Source: Aerophototrophica crusticola
Lineage (GTDB): Bacteria; Pseudomonadota; Alphaproteobacteria; Azospirillales; Azospirillaceae
DNA: 64,000 nt
NCBI GenBank assembly: GCA_001939945.1
Contig: MOEB01000001.1
Span: forward strand, 451,595-515,594
Direction of reading: 5' to 3'
Part shown: in pieces, positions 44,073 to 53,611 of the stretch
How the letters are laid out: each line of letters begins with the position of its first letter
Numbering within the stretch: position 1 is the stretch's first letter
Notes under the pieces: model-generated
The model's database searches: none
What the model was told of the DNA's origin: nothing
What the model saw: the letters and a program-made list of their open reading frames with translations, nothing else
Position numbers and translations under genes: made by a program

Positions 44073-45046
44073 TTCTTGTCCCCTGAGGAGCGGGGGTCCA
44101 GCGCGTCCTGCAGCCCGTCGCCCAGGAAGTTGAAGCTGATCACGGTGACGAAGATCAGCAACCCGGGCCAGAAGGCCAGCAGCGGGGCCGACCAGATGGT
44201 CTCCTGCGCGTTGGTCAGCATGTTGCCCCAGCTCGGCAGGGGAAGCTGGATGCCCAGTCCCAGGAAGCTCAGCACCGACTCCAGCAGGATGATGTTGCCG
44301 ATGGACAGGGTGGTGGCCACGACGATGGGGCTGACCACGTTGGGCAGGATGTGGGTCAGCATGATCCGGCCGTTCCCGGCACCCAGGGCCACCGCCGCCC
44401 GCACATACTCCCGCTGCCTTGCCGCCAGGGTGGCTGCCCGCACCAGCCTTGCCACCGTGGTCCAGCCGAACAGGGCGATGATGAGGACGATGCGGTAAAG
44501 GCTGAAGCTGTCTGACCCGGTCAGCGCCTCCGGCAGGGGCAGCTTCTTCGGGTCCAGGGCCGCCAGGATGATCAGAAGCGGCAGCACCGGCACGGCGATC
44601 ATGGTGTCGGTAAATCGCATCAGCAACTGGTCCAGCCGCCCGCCGTGATAGCCGGCCAGCAGCCCCACCGTCGTGCCGATCAGGGCGGCGAAGACGGCGG
44701 TGACCAGCCCCACCGTCAGCGACACCTGCCCACCCTCCAGCAGGCGGATCAGCACGTCGCGGCCCAGCTCGTCCGTGCCCAGCCAGTGCTGGGCCGAGGG
44801 GGCGTCGAACCGCTTGAACAGGCTGATGCTGGTGGAATCCACCCCCAGCGCCGCCGCCAGCAGTGGCGCGCTGAAGCACAGGCACAACAGGAACACCAGC
44901 ACCCCGGCGCTGACCAGCGCCGCCCGGTGCCTCTTGAACCGCTCCCAGCGCAGCCGGCCGGGGGTGACGGAGGGGAGGGCGGCCGTGGCGGTGGCAGCGG
45001 CAAGCTGGCCGGTATCGGGCGCCATGCCCTGGGGGAGCGCGCTCAT
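44069..45046 (-). CDS. peptide/nickel-type ABC transporter permease (OppC/DppC-like)
   Basis: 325-residue inner-membrane permease with six helices. HWLGTDELGRDVLIRLLEGG and the EAA loop EYVRAAVALGAGNGRI are family marks. Its start overlaps the OppB-type stop by 4 bp. The ATPases and the binding protein are not adjacent, so substrate and activity are uncertain. Confidence 0.92.
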   Translation of the reverse strand: MSALPQGMAPDTGQLAAATATAALPSVTPGRLRWERFKRHRAALVSAGVLVFLLCLCFSAPLLAAALGVDSTSISLFKRFDAPSAQHWLGTDELGRDVLIRLLEGGQVSLTVGLVTAVFAALIGTTVGLLAGYHGGRLDQLLMRFTDTMIAVPVLPLLIILAALDPKKLPLPEALTGSDSFSLYRIVLIIALFGWTTVARLVRAATLAARQREYVRAAVALGAGNGRIMLTHILPNVVSPIVVATTLSIGNIILLESVLSFLGLGIQLPLPSWGNMLTNAQETIWSAPLLAFWPGLLIFVTVISFNFLGDGLQDALDPRSSGDKK

Positions 45047-46011
45047 CCCGCCCTCGCCTGGAAGCTGACCCGCGGGTCCAGCAGCACATAGGCCATGTCG
45101 GCCAGCAGGTTGCCCAGCAGCACCATGATGGTGACGAACAGCAGGGCGCAGAGGGCCACGTTGAAGTCGTTGCCCAGGATGCTGTCATAGATCAGCTTTC
45201 CCATGCCCAGGTAGCTGAACATGGTCTCCGTCACCAGGGCGCCGCCGAACAGGGTTCCGAACTCCAGCGCCACGATGGTGACCACGGGGATCAGCGCATT
45301 GCGCAGGGCGTGGCGGTAGACGACGCCCCCCTCCGGCACGCCCTTGGCCCGGGCGGTGCGGACATAGTCCTGGCGCAGCGCCTCCAGCATGGCGGCCCGC
45401 ACATAGCGTGTCTGGTGGCCGATGCTCAGCAGCACCAGGGTGGTGACGGGCAACACCATGTATTTCAGGGAGTCCCAGACGCCTCCCGCCCCGCCGATGG
45501 TCCCCATGCCGCCGGCCGGCAGCCAGCCCAGCGTCACCGCGAACAGCATGATCAGCAGCAGCGCCAGCCAGAACGGGGGCATGGAGATGCCGCCGAAGCA
45601 CATCAGGTTGATCAGGCTGTCCAGCTTCGTATAGGGGTGCCGGGCCGCGTAGATGCCCACCGGGATGGCGATGGCCAGGGAAATGACCAACACCGGCGCC
45701 AGCAGCGCAAGCGTGTTCAGCAGCCGGGGCAGCAGGATCTCGCCCACCGGCTGGGCGAACAGCCGGCTATAGCCCAGGTCGCCCTGCAACAGGGCGGTCA
45801 GCCAGTTCCAGTATCGGTCCAGCAGCGGCTGGTCCAACCCATACAGGGCGCGCAGCCGCGCCGCGTCCTCCGGCGTCAGTTCCGGGTTGGCGGCGATCAT
45901 CAGGTCGATGGGGTCGCCGGGCATCAGCCCGATCAGCATGTAGACGACGAAGGAGACGACCAGCAGGACGACCAGCGACTGCAACAGCCGGTTGACCAGG
46001 AACCTTGCCAT
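45043..46011 (-). CDS. peptide/nickel-type ABC transporter permease (OppB/DppB-like)
   Basis: 322 residues: N-terminal helix (ARFLVNRLLQSLVVLLVVSF), a periplasmic loop and five further helices. The EAA loop QDYVRTARAKGVPE is present. The ATG at 46011 precedes the conserved N-terminus. First gene of a two-permease unit. The upstream 270-bp gap holds two hairpins and no binding-protein gene. Confidence 0.92.
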   Translation of the reverse strand: MARFLVNRLLQSLVVLLVVSFVVYMLIGLMPGDPIDLMIAANPELTPEDAARLRALYGLDQPLLDRYWNWLTALLQGDLGYSRLFAQPVGEILLPRLLNTLALLAPVLVISLAIAIPVGIYAARHPYTKLDSLINLMCFGGISMPPFWLALLLIMLFAVTLGWLPAGGMGTIGGAGGVWDSLKYMVLPVTTLVLLSIGHQTRYVRAAMLEALRQDYVRTARAKGVPEGGVVYRHALRNALIPVVTIVALEFGTLFGGALVTETMFSYLGMGKLIYDSILGNDFNVALCALLFVTIMVLLGNLLADMAYVLLDPRVSFQARAG

Positions 46012-46098
46012 GGGCAGCCCGCCATCCCCGCATCGTGCCGTTACCACCATCGCACGATGCCGCCGGGCCGCGACGCTGTCTACGGTTTTCCCGCGCGC

Positions 46099-46129
46099 TC
46101 AGAGCGGTTTGCAGTTGACTGGAAACCGC
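46099..46129. repeat. GAGCGGTTT / AAACCGCTC hairpin
   Basis: A 9-bp perfect inverted repeat around a 13-base loop that itself contains AGTT/ACT. Similar GAGCGGTTT palindromes are common between genes of alphaproteobacteria. Confidence 0.55.
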
Positions 46130-46217
46130 TCCGGCGGCGACTGCCGCCGCGCGCACTCGTGTGCGCGTAAGCCAAGCCGCGGATGCGGCGCCGGCGCCTG
46201 AGGACCACGAAATGCTG

Positions 46218-46247
46218 GACCTGCTTCCAGTCTGCTGGAAGCAGGTC
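46218..46247 (-). terminator. 13-bp hairpin after the 77-aa hypothetical gene
   Basis: GACCTGCTTCCAG and CTGGAAGCAGGTC form a perfect stem with loop TCTG, 35 bases past the stop at 46282. No T run follows, so it could be a terminator or a repeat palindrome. Confidence 0.4.
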
Positions 46248-46281
46248 TAAGCCCGCACGAGATGCCAGGATAGGGCCGCCG

Positions 46282-46515
46282 TCAGCGGTCGTCCCACTCC
46301 GCCTCGTCGGCGCGCAGCAGTTCGATCAACCGGGCGACAGAGGGGTCCAGCCGCTTGCCCAGGGTGCCTCCCAGCACGTCGTCCGCTGCCATCCAGCCCT
46401 TGGCCTCGGTCAGCTGGGCGGGGGTGACGCCGGTGCCAATGATGCTGGCGATGCGGAAATCGTCCATGGGACCGCAGATCTCGATGACCATGTCACGGGT
46501 CAGGGGCATCGTCAT
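46282..46515 (-). CDS. conserved hypothetical protein, 77 aa
   Basis: Small acidic protein (MTMPLTRDMVIEICGPMDDF; ends ADEAEWDDR). DDFRIASIIGTGVTPAQLTEAKGWM looks like a folded helical unit seen in short alphaproteobacterial proteins. No function recognised. Divergent from the ThDP enzyme. Confidence 0.7.
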   Translation of the reverse strand: MTMPLTRDMVIEICGPMDDFRIASIIGTGVTPAQLTEAKGWMAADDVLGGTLGKRLDPSVARLIELLRADEAEWDDR

Positions 46516-46645
46516 GGCGCGTCCTCCAGGAAGGGGGCGGTTTCGGCTTGGCAGATACGGAATGCTCCCCCCAAATGCAAGGGGGCGCCGGGGGTGACCC
46601 CGGAAGAAGCGGGCGCCCCTCGGGTGGGCGCTTGGACGGGGGGAA

Positions 46646-48319
46646 ATGGCGATGGCCGCAGGCCGGACGGGCGGGCGAATCCTGGTGGACGCGCTGGTGG
46701 GGCAGGGGGCGGAGATCGCCTTCTGCGTGGCGGGCGAAAGCTACCTGGAGGTGCTTGACGCCGCCCTGGACCGGCCGGAGCTGCGCCTCATCACCTGCCG
46801 GCAGGAAGGCGGGGCCGCCTTCATGGCCGAGGCGTACGGCAAGCTCACCGGCCGCCCGGCCGTCTGCATGGTGACCCGCGGGCCAGGGGCCTGCAATGCC
46901 AGCATCGGAATCCACACCGCCTTCCAGGACAGCACGCCCCTGGTGCTGCTGGTCGGGCAGGTGGCCCGCGACCAGCGGGACCGGGAGGCCTTCCAGGAGG
47001 TGGACTTCCGCCAGATGTTCGGACCGCTGGCCAAGTGGGTGGCCCAGATCGACAGTGCCGCGCGCATCCCGGAATACGTCGCCCGGGCCTTCCGCACCGC
47101 CATCACGGGCCGCCCGGGCCCGGTGGTGCTGGCCCTGCCGGAGGACATGCTGCGGGAGCGGGCCGACGTGCCCGACCTGCCGCGGGCCGCTCCCGTCCAG
47201 GCCACCCCCTCCGACGGCGACATGGGGCGACTCGCCGAGATGCTGCGCCGGGCGCAGCGGCCCCTTGCCATCGTCGGCGGCGCACCCTGGCCCGATTCGG
47301 CCTGCGCCCGGTTCCAGTCCTTCGCGGAGGCGTGGCACCTGCCGGTCGCGTGTTCCTTCCGCCGCCAGGACGTGATGCACAACGCCAGCCGGTCCTACGT
47401 CGGCGACCTGGGCACCGGCCCGAACCCGGCCTTGCTGGAGCGGGTGCGGGCCGCCGACCTGCTGCTGGTGGCCGGCGCGCGGTTGGGGGAGATCACCACC
47501 CAGGGCTACGGCCTGCCCGCCCCGCCCAAGGCCGCGGCGGCCCTCATCCATGTCCATGCCGACTTGGCAGAACTGGGCCGGGTCTACCAGCCCGACCTTG
47601 CCATCCCATCCAGCCCCGCCGCCTTTGCCGACGTGGCCGCCGCATTGGCCCCGCCACCCGAGCTGCCCTGGGCCGCCTGGACCGCGGCGGCACGGCAGGA
47701 TTACGAATCGTGGCAGCGGCCGGGTCCCTGCCCGGGGACGCTCGACCTGGGGGCCGTCTTCTGCTGGTTGCGGGATCGGCTGCCCCCGAATGCCATCGTC
47801 ACCAACGACGCCGGCAACTTTTCCGGCTGGGGCCACCGATTCCTGCGCTACGGCCGCCCGGGCCGACAGCTCGGCCCCACCAGCGGGGCCATGGGCTATG
47901 CCTATCCGGCGGCGGTGGCGGCCAAGATCACCCATCCGGAGCGGTTGGTCCTGTCCCTGTCGGGCGATGGCGGCTTCCTGATGACGGGGCAGGAGCTGGC
48001 CACCGCCATGCATGCCGGCGCCGCCCCCATCGCCCTGGTCATCAACAACGGCATGTACGGCACCATCCGCATGCACCAGGAAAACCGCTTCCCCGGCCGC
48101 GTCAGCGCCACCGACCTGACCAACCCCGACTTCGCCGCACTGGCCCGGTCCTACGGCGCTTTCGGGGCCACGCTCACCCGCACGGAAGAGTTCGCCCCGG
48201 CCTTCGAGGAAGCCGTGGCGTCAGGACGGGCCGCCGTCATCGAATTGAAGCCGGACCCCGAGGCGATCACCACCCGCACCACCCTGTCGGCGTTGCGCGC
48301 CAAGGCCCGGTCGGGCTGA
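46646..48319 (+). CDS. thiamine-diphosphate enzyme, acetolactate synthase-like
   Basis: 557 residues in the Pyr-central-PP layout. The activating Glu is in CRQEGGAAFMAEAYG; the ThDP/Mg motif runs from GDGGFLMTGQEL to NNGMYGTI about 25 residues later. It lacks an adjacent small subunit (ilvH), so it is more likely a catabolic or broad decarboxylase/carboligase than biosynthetic IlvB. A second ATG two codons on is possible. Confidence 0.88.
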   Translation: MAMAAGRTGGRILVDALVGQGAEIAFCVAGESYLEVLDAALDRPELRLITCRQEGGAAFMAEAYGKLTGRPAVCMVTRGPGACNASIGIHTAFQDSTPLVLLVGQVARDQRDREAFQEVDFRQMFGPLAKWVAQIDSAARIPEYVARAFRTAITGRPGPVVLALPEDMLRERADVPDLPRAAPVQATPSDGDMGRLAEMLRRAQRPLAIVGGAPWPDSACARFQSFAEAWHLPVACSFRRQDVMHNASRSYVGDLGTGPNPALLERVRAADLLLVAGARLGEITTQGYGLPAPPKAAAALIHVHADLAELGRVYQPDLAIPSSPAAFADVAAALAPPPELPWAAWTAAARQDYESWQRPGPCPGTLDLGAVFCWLRDRLPPNAIVTNDAGNFSGWGHRFLRYGRPGRQLGPTSGAMGYAYPAAVAAKITHPERLVLSLSGDGGFLMTGQELATAMHAGAAPIALVINNGMYGTIRMHQENRFPGRVSATDLTNPDFAALARSYGAFGATLTRTEEFAPAFEEAVASGRAAVIELKPDPEAITTRTTLSALRAKARSG

Positions 48320-48323
48320 GCGT

Positions 48324-48956
48324 TCAGGCCGGCACCTTCATCCCCCGCTGCACCGCCTCCCGCGCGCCCACCTCCGCGTACCAGCGGGCGAGGTGGGGCA
48401 TGCTGCCGTCCTTCAGCGACCCACCCTTCGCCGTGGCGTCCACGAAGGGGAAGGCGGCCACGTCGGCCACGCTGTACTCGGCGCCGCCCAGGTAGGGGCA
48501 GGAGGCCAGCCGCCCATCCAGCGCCGCCAGGCAGCGGCGTACCTCCGCGGCAAAGAAGTCGATGGCGTAGTCGAAGCGGTCCGGGGCCAGCACGTTGAAG
48601 CGGAATTGGCCGCTGACCGCGGGGGTCAGGTCGGTCATCACCAGGTTCAGCCAGTTCAGCACCTCACCCCGCGCCGCCGGCTCACCCGGCAGCAGCTTGC
48701 CGGTGGTCAACGCCAGGTGCAGCAGGATGGCGCCCGACCCGAACAGGGTATGGGGCAGGCTGTCGGCATCGTCGATCTCCAGGGCGGGGAACTTGCCCAG
48801 CGGGCTGACCTTGGCATAGCCCGGGTCCCGGACCACGCCGCCCACATAGTCCAGCTTGTGGACCACGTACTCCAGCCCCAGCTCCTCCAGCATCACGGAG
48901 GCCCGGTGGCCGTGGGGGGAGCCGGCGGTGTGCAGGGTGAGCCGGGACATGGCCAC
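48324..48956 (-). CDS. glutathione S-transferase family protein
   Basis: 210 residues: thioredoxin-like N-domain (LTLHTAGSPHGHRASVML; cis-Pro in KFPALEIDD) and a helical C-domain with YLGGAEYSVADVAAFPF. Close in layout to YfcG/Nu-class GSTs, where TPNG is replaced by SPHG here. Substrate unknown. It ends 4 bp from the convergent ThDP gene. A second ATG two codons on is possible. Confidence 0.9.
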   Translation of the reverse strand: MAMSRLTLHTAGSPHGHRASVMLEELGLEYVVHKLDYVGGVVRDPGYAKVSPLGKFPALEIDDADSLPHTLFGSGAILLHLALTTGKLLPGEPAARGEVLNWLNLVMTDLTPAVSGQFRFNVLAPDRFDYAIDFFAAEVRRCLAALDGRLASCPYLGGAEYSVADVAAFPFVDATAKGGSLKDGSMPHLARWYAEVGAREAVQRGMKVPA

Positions 48957-48959
48957 CCC

Positions 48960-50930
48960 TCAGCGGGGCCGGCGGGGCAGGGCGCCCCTGGCGCTCTCGT
49001 CGTCGGGCGGCACGTTGGCGGCACGGTGGAAATCCGGGACGATATGTTCGATCAGGGCCAACACGCGCGCCTCATCCCAGGAAAGGGCCGCCGCCTCGAG
49101 CTCGTCGAGCGACCGGCACAGGATAGCCCAATCCACCGCCCTTGGGGAGGCCACAAGCACGCCCGGCGCATCGGTGGGCAGGGGCGGCTCCTTGGCGTCG
49201 AACATCTCCTCATACAGCTTCTCGCCGGGGCGCAGGCCGGTGAAGGCGATCTTGATGTCCCGGTCGGGGTGCAGGCCCGCCAGCCGGATCATCTGCCGCG
49301 CCAAGTCGACGATCTTTACCGGCTGGCCCATGTCCAGCACGAAGATGCGCCCCCGCTCGTCCCGGTGCGCCATGCCGTAGGCGGACGCCTGCAGGACCAG
49401 CTCTACCGCCTCCTGCACCGTCATGAAATAGCGGCAGACCTCCGGGTGGGTCACGGTCAGCGGCCCGCCGGCGCGGAGTTGGCGGGTGAACAGCGGAACC
49501 ACCGACCCGGTGGAGCCCAGCACGTTGCCGAAGCGCACGGTCATGAACCGGGTGCCGCCCTCGGCGCCGGTGGCCAGGTCCAAGGCTTGGCAATAGGCCT
49601 CGGCACTGCGTTTGGTCGCACCCATCACGTTGGTGGGCGCCACGGCCTTGTCGGTGGAGATCAGCACCATGGCCTTCACCCCATGGGCCGCCGCCGCGTC
49701 CGCCACGTTGCGGGTGCCGATGACGTTGGTCAGCACACCCTCGACGGCGTTGAACTCCACCATCGGCACATGCTTCAGGGCCGCCGCGTGGAACACCAGC
49801 TCCGGCTGTTCCTCCGCGAAGACCTGCATGATCCGGGACCGGTCGCGCACGCTGGCCAGCACCGCCCGCCGGTCCAGCCCAGGGAAGCTCTCGCCCAGTT
49901 CCAGGTCGGCGGTGTAGAGGTTGAACTCCGCGTTATCCAGCAGCACCAGCCGTTTGGGACCAAGCCTGGCGATCTGGCGTACCAGCTCCGACCCGATGGT
50001 GCCGCCGGCCCCGGTCACCAGCACGGCCCGGCCGGCGATCAGCCCGCCGATGGACTGGCGGTCCAGGGCCACCTGCGGCCGGCCGAGTAGATCCTCGATG
50101 ACGATGGGCTTGGGCGTCAGCCCGTTTTCCGGCACGGCCGCGCGAAAATCGGTCAGGTCCGGCAGCCGGGCCAGCACCAGGTTCAGGGCCTCGCATTGCT
50201 CCACCAACCGGCCCAGCTCGTCACCGGACAGGCGCTCCCGCGGGCGGGTCAGGATCAGGCGGCGGGGATGCTCGCCCCCTTCCGCCAACCGCTTCACCAC
50301 GTCCGTCAGCTCATCCACATGCCCCAGCACCTTGACGCCGTGGATCTCGCGGCCGATGCGGCTCTGCTTGTCGTCCAGGATCCCCACCACCCGGAAGGTG
50401 GCATCGGGGTCCTGCTGCATGGCGCGGATGAACAGCTCGGCCGGGTCGCCGGCCCCTACCAGCAGCACCGGGATGCGGTCGCCGCTGTTGTGCTCCAGGA
50501 TGCTGGCCACCCGCCGGTCCTTCATCATGCGGTAGACCAGCCGCGGCCCGCCCAGGAACACCATCAGGACGAACCAGTTCAGGATGGGCAGGGACCGTGG
50601 CAGCAGCTCCAGCCGCGTCACCAGGAACAGCAGCAGCACGAAGACCAGGATGGTGGCCGTGACCGCCCGGGCGATGGCCACCAGGTCGCTCAGCGAGGCA
50701 TAGCGCCAGACGCCGGAGTTCATGCCGAACACCCGGTAGCTGACGGCGGCGATGGCCGTGAAGATCAGCAGGCCCGGCCACAGGGCGGGGATGAACTCCA
50801 TGAAGTCGTCGCCGACCCGCAGGTACAGGGACAGGACGAACGACAGGGCGGCGGCCAGGATGTCGTGCGTATAGGCCAGCGTGCGTGCATCGCTGGCGGA
50901 ACGTCGCGCCAAGTCGGCCAGTCTCTCCAT
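48960..50930 (-). CDS. CapD/WbpM-type membrane nucleotide-sugar dehydratase/epimerase
   Basis: 656 residues. Four N-terminal membrane helices (about 20-130), a first Rossmann-like domain (IPVLLVGAGDPAELF), and a second SDR domain with VTGAGGTIGSELVRQ and STDKAVAPTNVMGATKR. The family makes 4-keto-6-deoxy sugars for capsule, O-antigen or glycan synthesis. No other glycan genes are adjacent. The start MERLADLARRS precedes the first helix. Confidence 0.93.
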   Translation of the reverse strand: MERLADLARRSASDARTLAYTHDILAAALSFVLSLYLRVGDDFMEFIPALWPGLLIFTAIAAVSYRVFGMNSGVWRYASLSDLVAIARAVTATILVFVLLLFLVTRLELLPRSLPILNWFVLMVFLGGPRLVYRMMKDRRVASILEHNSGDRIPVLLVGAGDPAELFIRAMQQDPDATFRVVGILDDKQSRIGREIHGVKVLGHVDELTDVVKRLAEGGEHPRRLILTRPRERLSGDELGRLVEQCEALNLVLARLPDLTDFRAAVPENGLTPKPIVIEDLLGRPQVALDRQSIGGLIAGRAVLVTGAGGTIGSELVRQIARLGPKRLVLLDNAEFNLYTADLELGESFPGLDRRAVLASVRDRSRIMQVFAEEQPELVFHAAALKHVPMVEFNAVEGVLTNVIGTRNVADAAAAHGVKAMVLISTDKAVAPTNVMGATKRSAEAYCQALDLATGAEGGTRFMTVRFGNVLGSTGSVVPLFTRQLRAGGPLTVTHPEVCRYFMTVQEAVELVLQASAYGMAHRDERGRIFVLDMGQPVKIVDLARQMIRLAGLHPDRDIKIAFTGLRPGEKLYEEMFDAKEPPLPTDAPGVLVASPRAVDWAILCRSLDELEAAALSWDEARVLALIEHIVPDFHRAANVPPDDESARGALPRRPR

Positions 50931-50973
50931 GGGTCCCCCGTACCCGGCCGGGATGGCCGGGCGCACCATCGGG

Positions 50974-51702
50974 TCAGAGCTTCAGGGTCAGGCGGACGGC
51001 CGTGCCTGCCCCGAGGTTGATGTCCAGGTCGGCGCCCAGCTGGGTGGCCAGCGCCTCCACCAGCATCGTGGCGGCATCCGCGTCCGGGTCGAAGCCCTGG
51101 GGCAGCCCGCGGCCGCTGTCGGCCACCGTCAGCCGCGCCTGGCCGGACGCCAGCCGCTCCAGCCGGACCTTCATCCAGGCATCGTCCGGATAGGCATGGC
51201 GCAGGCCCTGCATCACCAGCTCGTTCAGGATCAGGCCCAGCGGCATGGCCGTATAGAGGGAGGTGGTCAGCGGCTCGCCCTCCACCGTCACCTTCACCGG
51301 CGCCGGCAGGTCGCCCACATTGGCCACCGCCGTCTCACACACCTCCCGCATGTAGCGGGCCAGGTTTACCTGGGTCTCCGACCGGGTCTCATGCACCTGA
51401 CGGTACAGGATGGCGAGCACCTCCACCCGGTACATGGTCTGGTCATAGGCCGCGCGGGCGGCGGGGTCGGTGATCCGGTGGTGCTGCAAGCGCAGCAGGC
51501 TGATGACAAGCTGGAGGCTGTTCTTGGCCCGGTGCTGCAATTCGCGCAGCGCCGTGTCCTTCTCCGAAAGTGCTAACTCAAGCGCACGGCACCGCTCGGC
51601 AAGAACGCTTGCCGGCAAGTTCTCCAAATCTTCGAGTTGAGCTTCGGAGCCGGGCATATTGCCCGTCGCCACATCTGCCTTAGCCATCCGGGAACCGGCC
51701 AC
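50974..51702 (-). CDS. HWE/HisKA_2-type sensor kinase with damaged ATP site
   Basis: 242 residues, soluble. The HisKA_2 H box ELQHRAKNSLQLV holds His57. The ATPase part has lost key features: the N box reads ELVMQGLRHAYP with Gln165 in place of Mg-binding Asn, and the SLGLxLV lid motif is replaced by ATMLVEAL; only DSGRGLP remains intact. It has no sensor domain beyond a short coiled coil. Kinase activity is doubtful; it may be a phosphotransfer or docking protein. Confidence 0.8.
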   Translation of the reverse strand: MAGSRMAKADVATGNMPGSEAQLEDLENLPASVLAERCRALELALSEKDTALRELQHRAKNSLQLVISLLRLQHHRITDPAARAAYDQTMYRVEVLAILYRQVHETRSETQVNLARYMREVCETAVANVGDLPAPVKVTVEGEPLTTSLYTAMPLGLILNELVMQGLRHAYPDDAWMKVRLERLASGQARLTVADSGRGLPQGFDPDADAATMLVEALATQLGADLDINLGAGTAVRLTLKL

Positions 51703-51821
51703 CGCGATTTATTCGCCAAGCCCAAATTTCTAATGCAGTGGTGCTGGTGCTGAAATAGAGCTTCCGACCTACTTCCCCTGCCATACGGTGGAGTTATCGG
51801 AAAAGTTGCCGGATTCCCCGA

Positions 51822-52145
51822 TCAGCGAAGCAGCCAGCCCAACAGGCCCTTGGGCTTCGTTTTCCCCCCGGCCTTCGGCGCCGCCGGCCGGCGTGGTCCC
51901 GGGGCCGGCGGCTTGCCCTGCACATACTCATTCCGGAAGCGGTCGAAATCCTCCTTCCGGCCGAACTTGAAGCGGACATGGGTGACCTGGCTCTTCATCC
52001 CGGTCCCGATGTCCATCTCCTCCTGAAGGCCGATGAACTCCACCGCCCACAACCCTTTGACGTTGGCCCGGATCCAATCCTCGGCCTTGTCCATCTCCCC
52101 GCTGGATTTGAACTTCAGTGTCGTCTCGAAGTCGTAGTACGGCAT
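51822..52145 (-). CDS. hypothetical protein, 107 aa
   Basis: Mixed alpha/beta globular part (MPYYDFETTLKFKSSGEMDK to about 75) with a basic, Pro-rich linker and a short hydrophobic end (GLLGWLLR). THVRFKFGRKEDFDRFRNEY looks conserved in form. No family recognised. It lies 6 bp after the next upstream small gene, so the two probably form an operon. Confidence 0.7.
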   Translation of the reverse strand: MPYYDFETTLKFKSSGEMDKAEDWIRANVKGLWAVEFIGLQEEMDIGTGMKSQVTHVRFKFGRKEDFDRFRNEYVQGKPPAPGPRRPAAPKAGGKTKPKGLLGWLLR

Positions 52146-52151
52146 GGGCGG

Positions 52152-52373
52152 TTACCCGAACAGGTGGACCAGCAGCACCAGCACGACGGTCACGATCAAG
52201 ACGGCCAGGATGGGGTTGTTCTGCAGCCAGGTGTCCAGCCCCACCGGGGCCGATACGCCGGGCTCGGCCGCGGGTTGGAAGGCCGGTGTCTGGCCGGCCA
52301 GCCGCTCCAGCTTCGCCTCCAGTTCGGCAAGGCGCTGCTCCAGGCTGTCCAGTCGGGTGTCGTGCTCGCTCAT
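52152..52373 (-). CDS. small coiled-coil membrane-anchored protein, 73 aa
   Basis: A heptad-rich helix (RLDSLEQRLAELEAKLERL, about 6-26), a Pro-rich linker and one C-terminal membrane helix (about 50-72). The start MSEHDTRL is used; the longer frame is unconserved. Likely a tail-anchored protein working with the downstream 107-residue product; function unknown. Confidence 0.7.
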   Translation of the reverse strand: MSEHDTRLDSLEQRLAELEAKLERLAGQTPAFQPAAEPGVSAPVGLDTWLQNNPILAVLIVTVVLVLLVHLFG

Positions 52374-52505
52374 GATCTGTACGGTTGTGGAAGGGGAGGA
52401 AAGTCTGATCCAAGATACCCCTTTCGTCCGGCCGGATGGAAGGGCACATGATGGGACCGCCGGCCCCATGGTCCCGGCCCCTTTCCCGAAGCCGGATCAG
52501 CCCGG

Positions 52506-53489
52506 ATGCGCCATTCCCTATTCGCCGCCCTGCTAACGGCCATCCTGTTGGCCGTTTCCACGACCGAAGCCGCCCCGCCGGCCGATTCCAGCCCCGTCGG
52601 CCTGTCGGAGGAACGGGGTCGCGGGGACCGGGTGGGACCCCTGATTTTCCGGGGCGGGCTGCACCTGCGGTCCGGATCATCCAGCTTCGGCGGCCTCTCC
52701 GCCCTGCGGGTCAGCCCCGACGGCAGCCAGTTCGTCGCCCTTACCGACCGGGGGGCCGTGGTCAACGGCCGGCTGTCCTACAGGCCCGACGGGACCCTGG
52801 CCGGTGCCGGTTCCTATGCCATCCGCGGCCTGCTGGGGGGCGGGGGCAAACCGCTGGGAAGCGGGGAGCGGGACTCGGAAGGGCTGGCGATCCTGGGCTC
52901 CTGGCCCGGCGACGGTTGGGTTGTCTCCTTCGAGCGGGACCACCGGCTGGTCCGCTATCCCGCCGCCCTGGCCGGGGTCGCGGGCAAGACGCTGCAAGGC
53001 CCGCCGGGCATCGCTGACCTTCCCCTGAACAGCGGGCTTGAGACCGTGCTCGCCCTTTCGGACGGCACCCTGCTGGCCCTGGCAGAGGATGATGCGGGGG
53101 AAGGGCGGCACAAGGCCTGGCTGGGCCGGTCTGGGGACTGGAAGGCTTTCACCTATGCCGCGCGACCGCCTTTCCTGCCGGTGGACGCGGCCCTGCTGCC
53201 GGGCGGTGACGTGCTGGTGCTGGAGCGGCGGGCCTCCTGGATCGGCGGCTGGGGTTCGCGCCTGGTCCGCATCGCCGCGTCGGACCTGTCCCGGGCGGCG
53301 GCGACGGGTGGGGTGGTGGAAGGGGCCGAGCTGGCCCGCCTGGACCCGCCCCTGCTGGTGGACAATTTCGAAGGAATCGACGTGCGTCCGGGGAAGGACG
53401 GTAGCCTGTTCATCTATCTGCTGTCCGACGACAATTTCTCCATCCTCCAGCGCACCTTGCTGCTGATGTTCGAGCTGCCGCCGGGGTAA
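52506..53489 (+). CDS. secreted esterase-like/phytase-like protein (PF13449 type)
   Basis: 327 residues: signal peptide (MRHSLFAALLTAILLAVSTTEA), then a beta-propeller-like domain. FGGLSALRVSPDGSQFVALTD, GSGERDSEGLAI and VDNFEGIDVRP are the calcium/phytase-like signatures. Proteins of this family are periplasmic or extracellular; substrate not established. Confidence 0.85.
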   Translation: MRHSLFAALLTAILLAVSTTEAAPPADSSPVGLSEERGRGDRVGPLIFRGGLHLRSGSSSFGGLSALRVSPDGSQFVALTDRGAVVNGRLSYRPDGTLAGAGSYAIRGLLGGGGKPLGSGERDSEGLAILGSWPGDGWVVSFERDHRLVRYPAALAGVAGKTLQGPPGIADLPLNSGLETVLALSDGTLLALAEDDAGEGRHKAWLGRSGDWKAFTYAARPPFLPVDAALLPGGDVLVLERRASWIGGWGSRLVRIAASDLSRAAATGGVVEGAELARLDPPLLVDNFEGIDVRPGKDGSLFIYLLSDDNFSILQRTLLLMFELPPG

Positions 53490-53611
53490 CCCGCGGCCCG
53501 GCGGCGGATATCGCGGGAGCGCATGACGGGGATCGGATGGCCCGGACCCGCTTCCCGCCACCTGGAAACGGGTCTAGGCTCGGGGTTCCCGCAACAACCA
53601 CAGTGCGTGTC

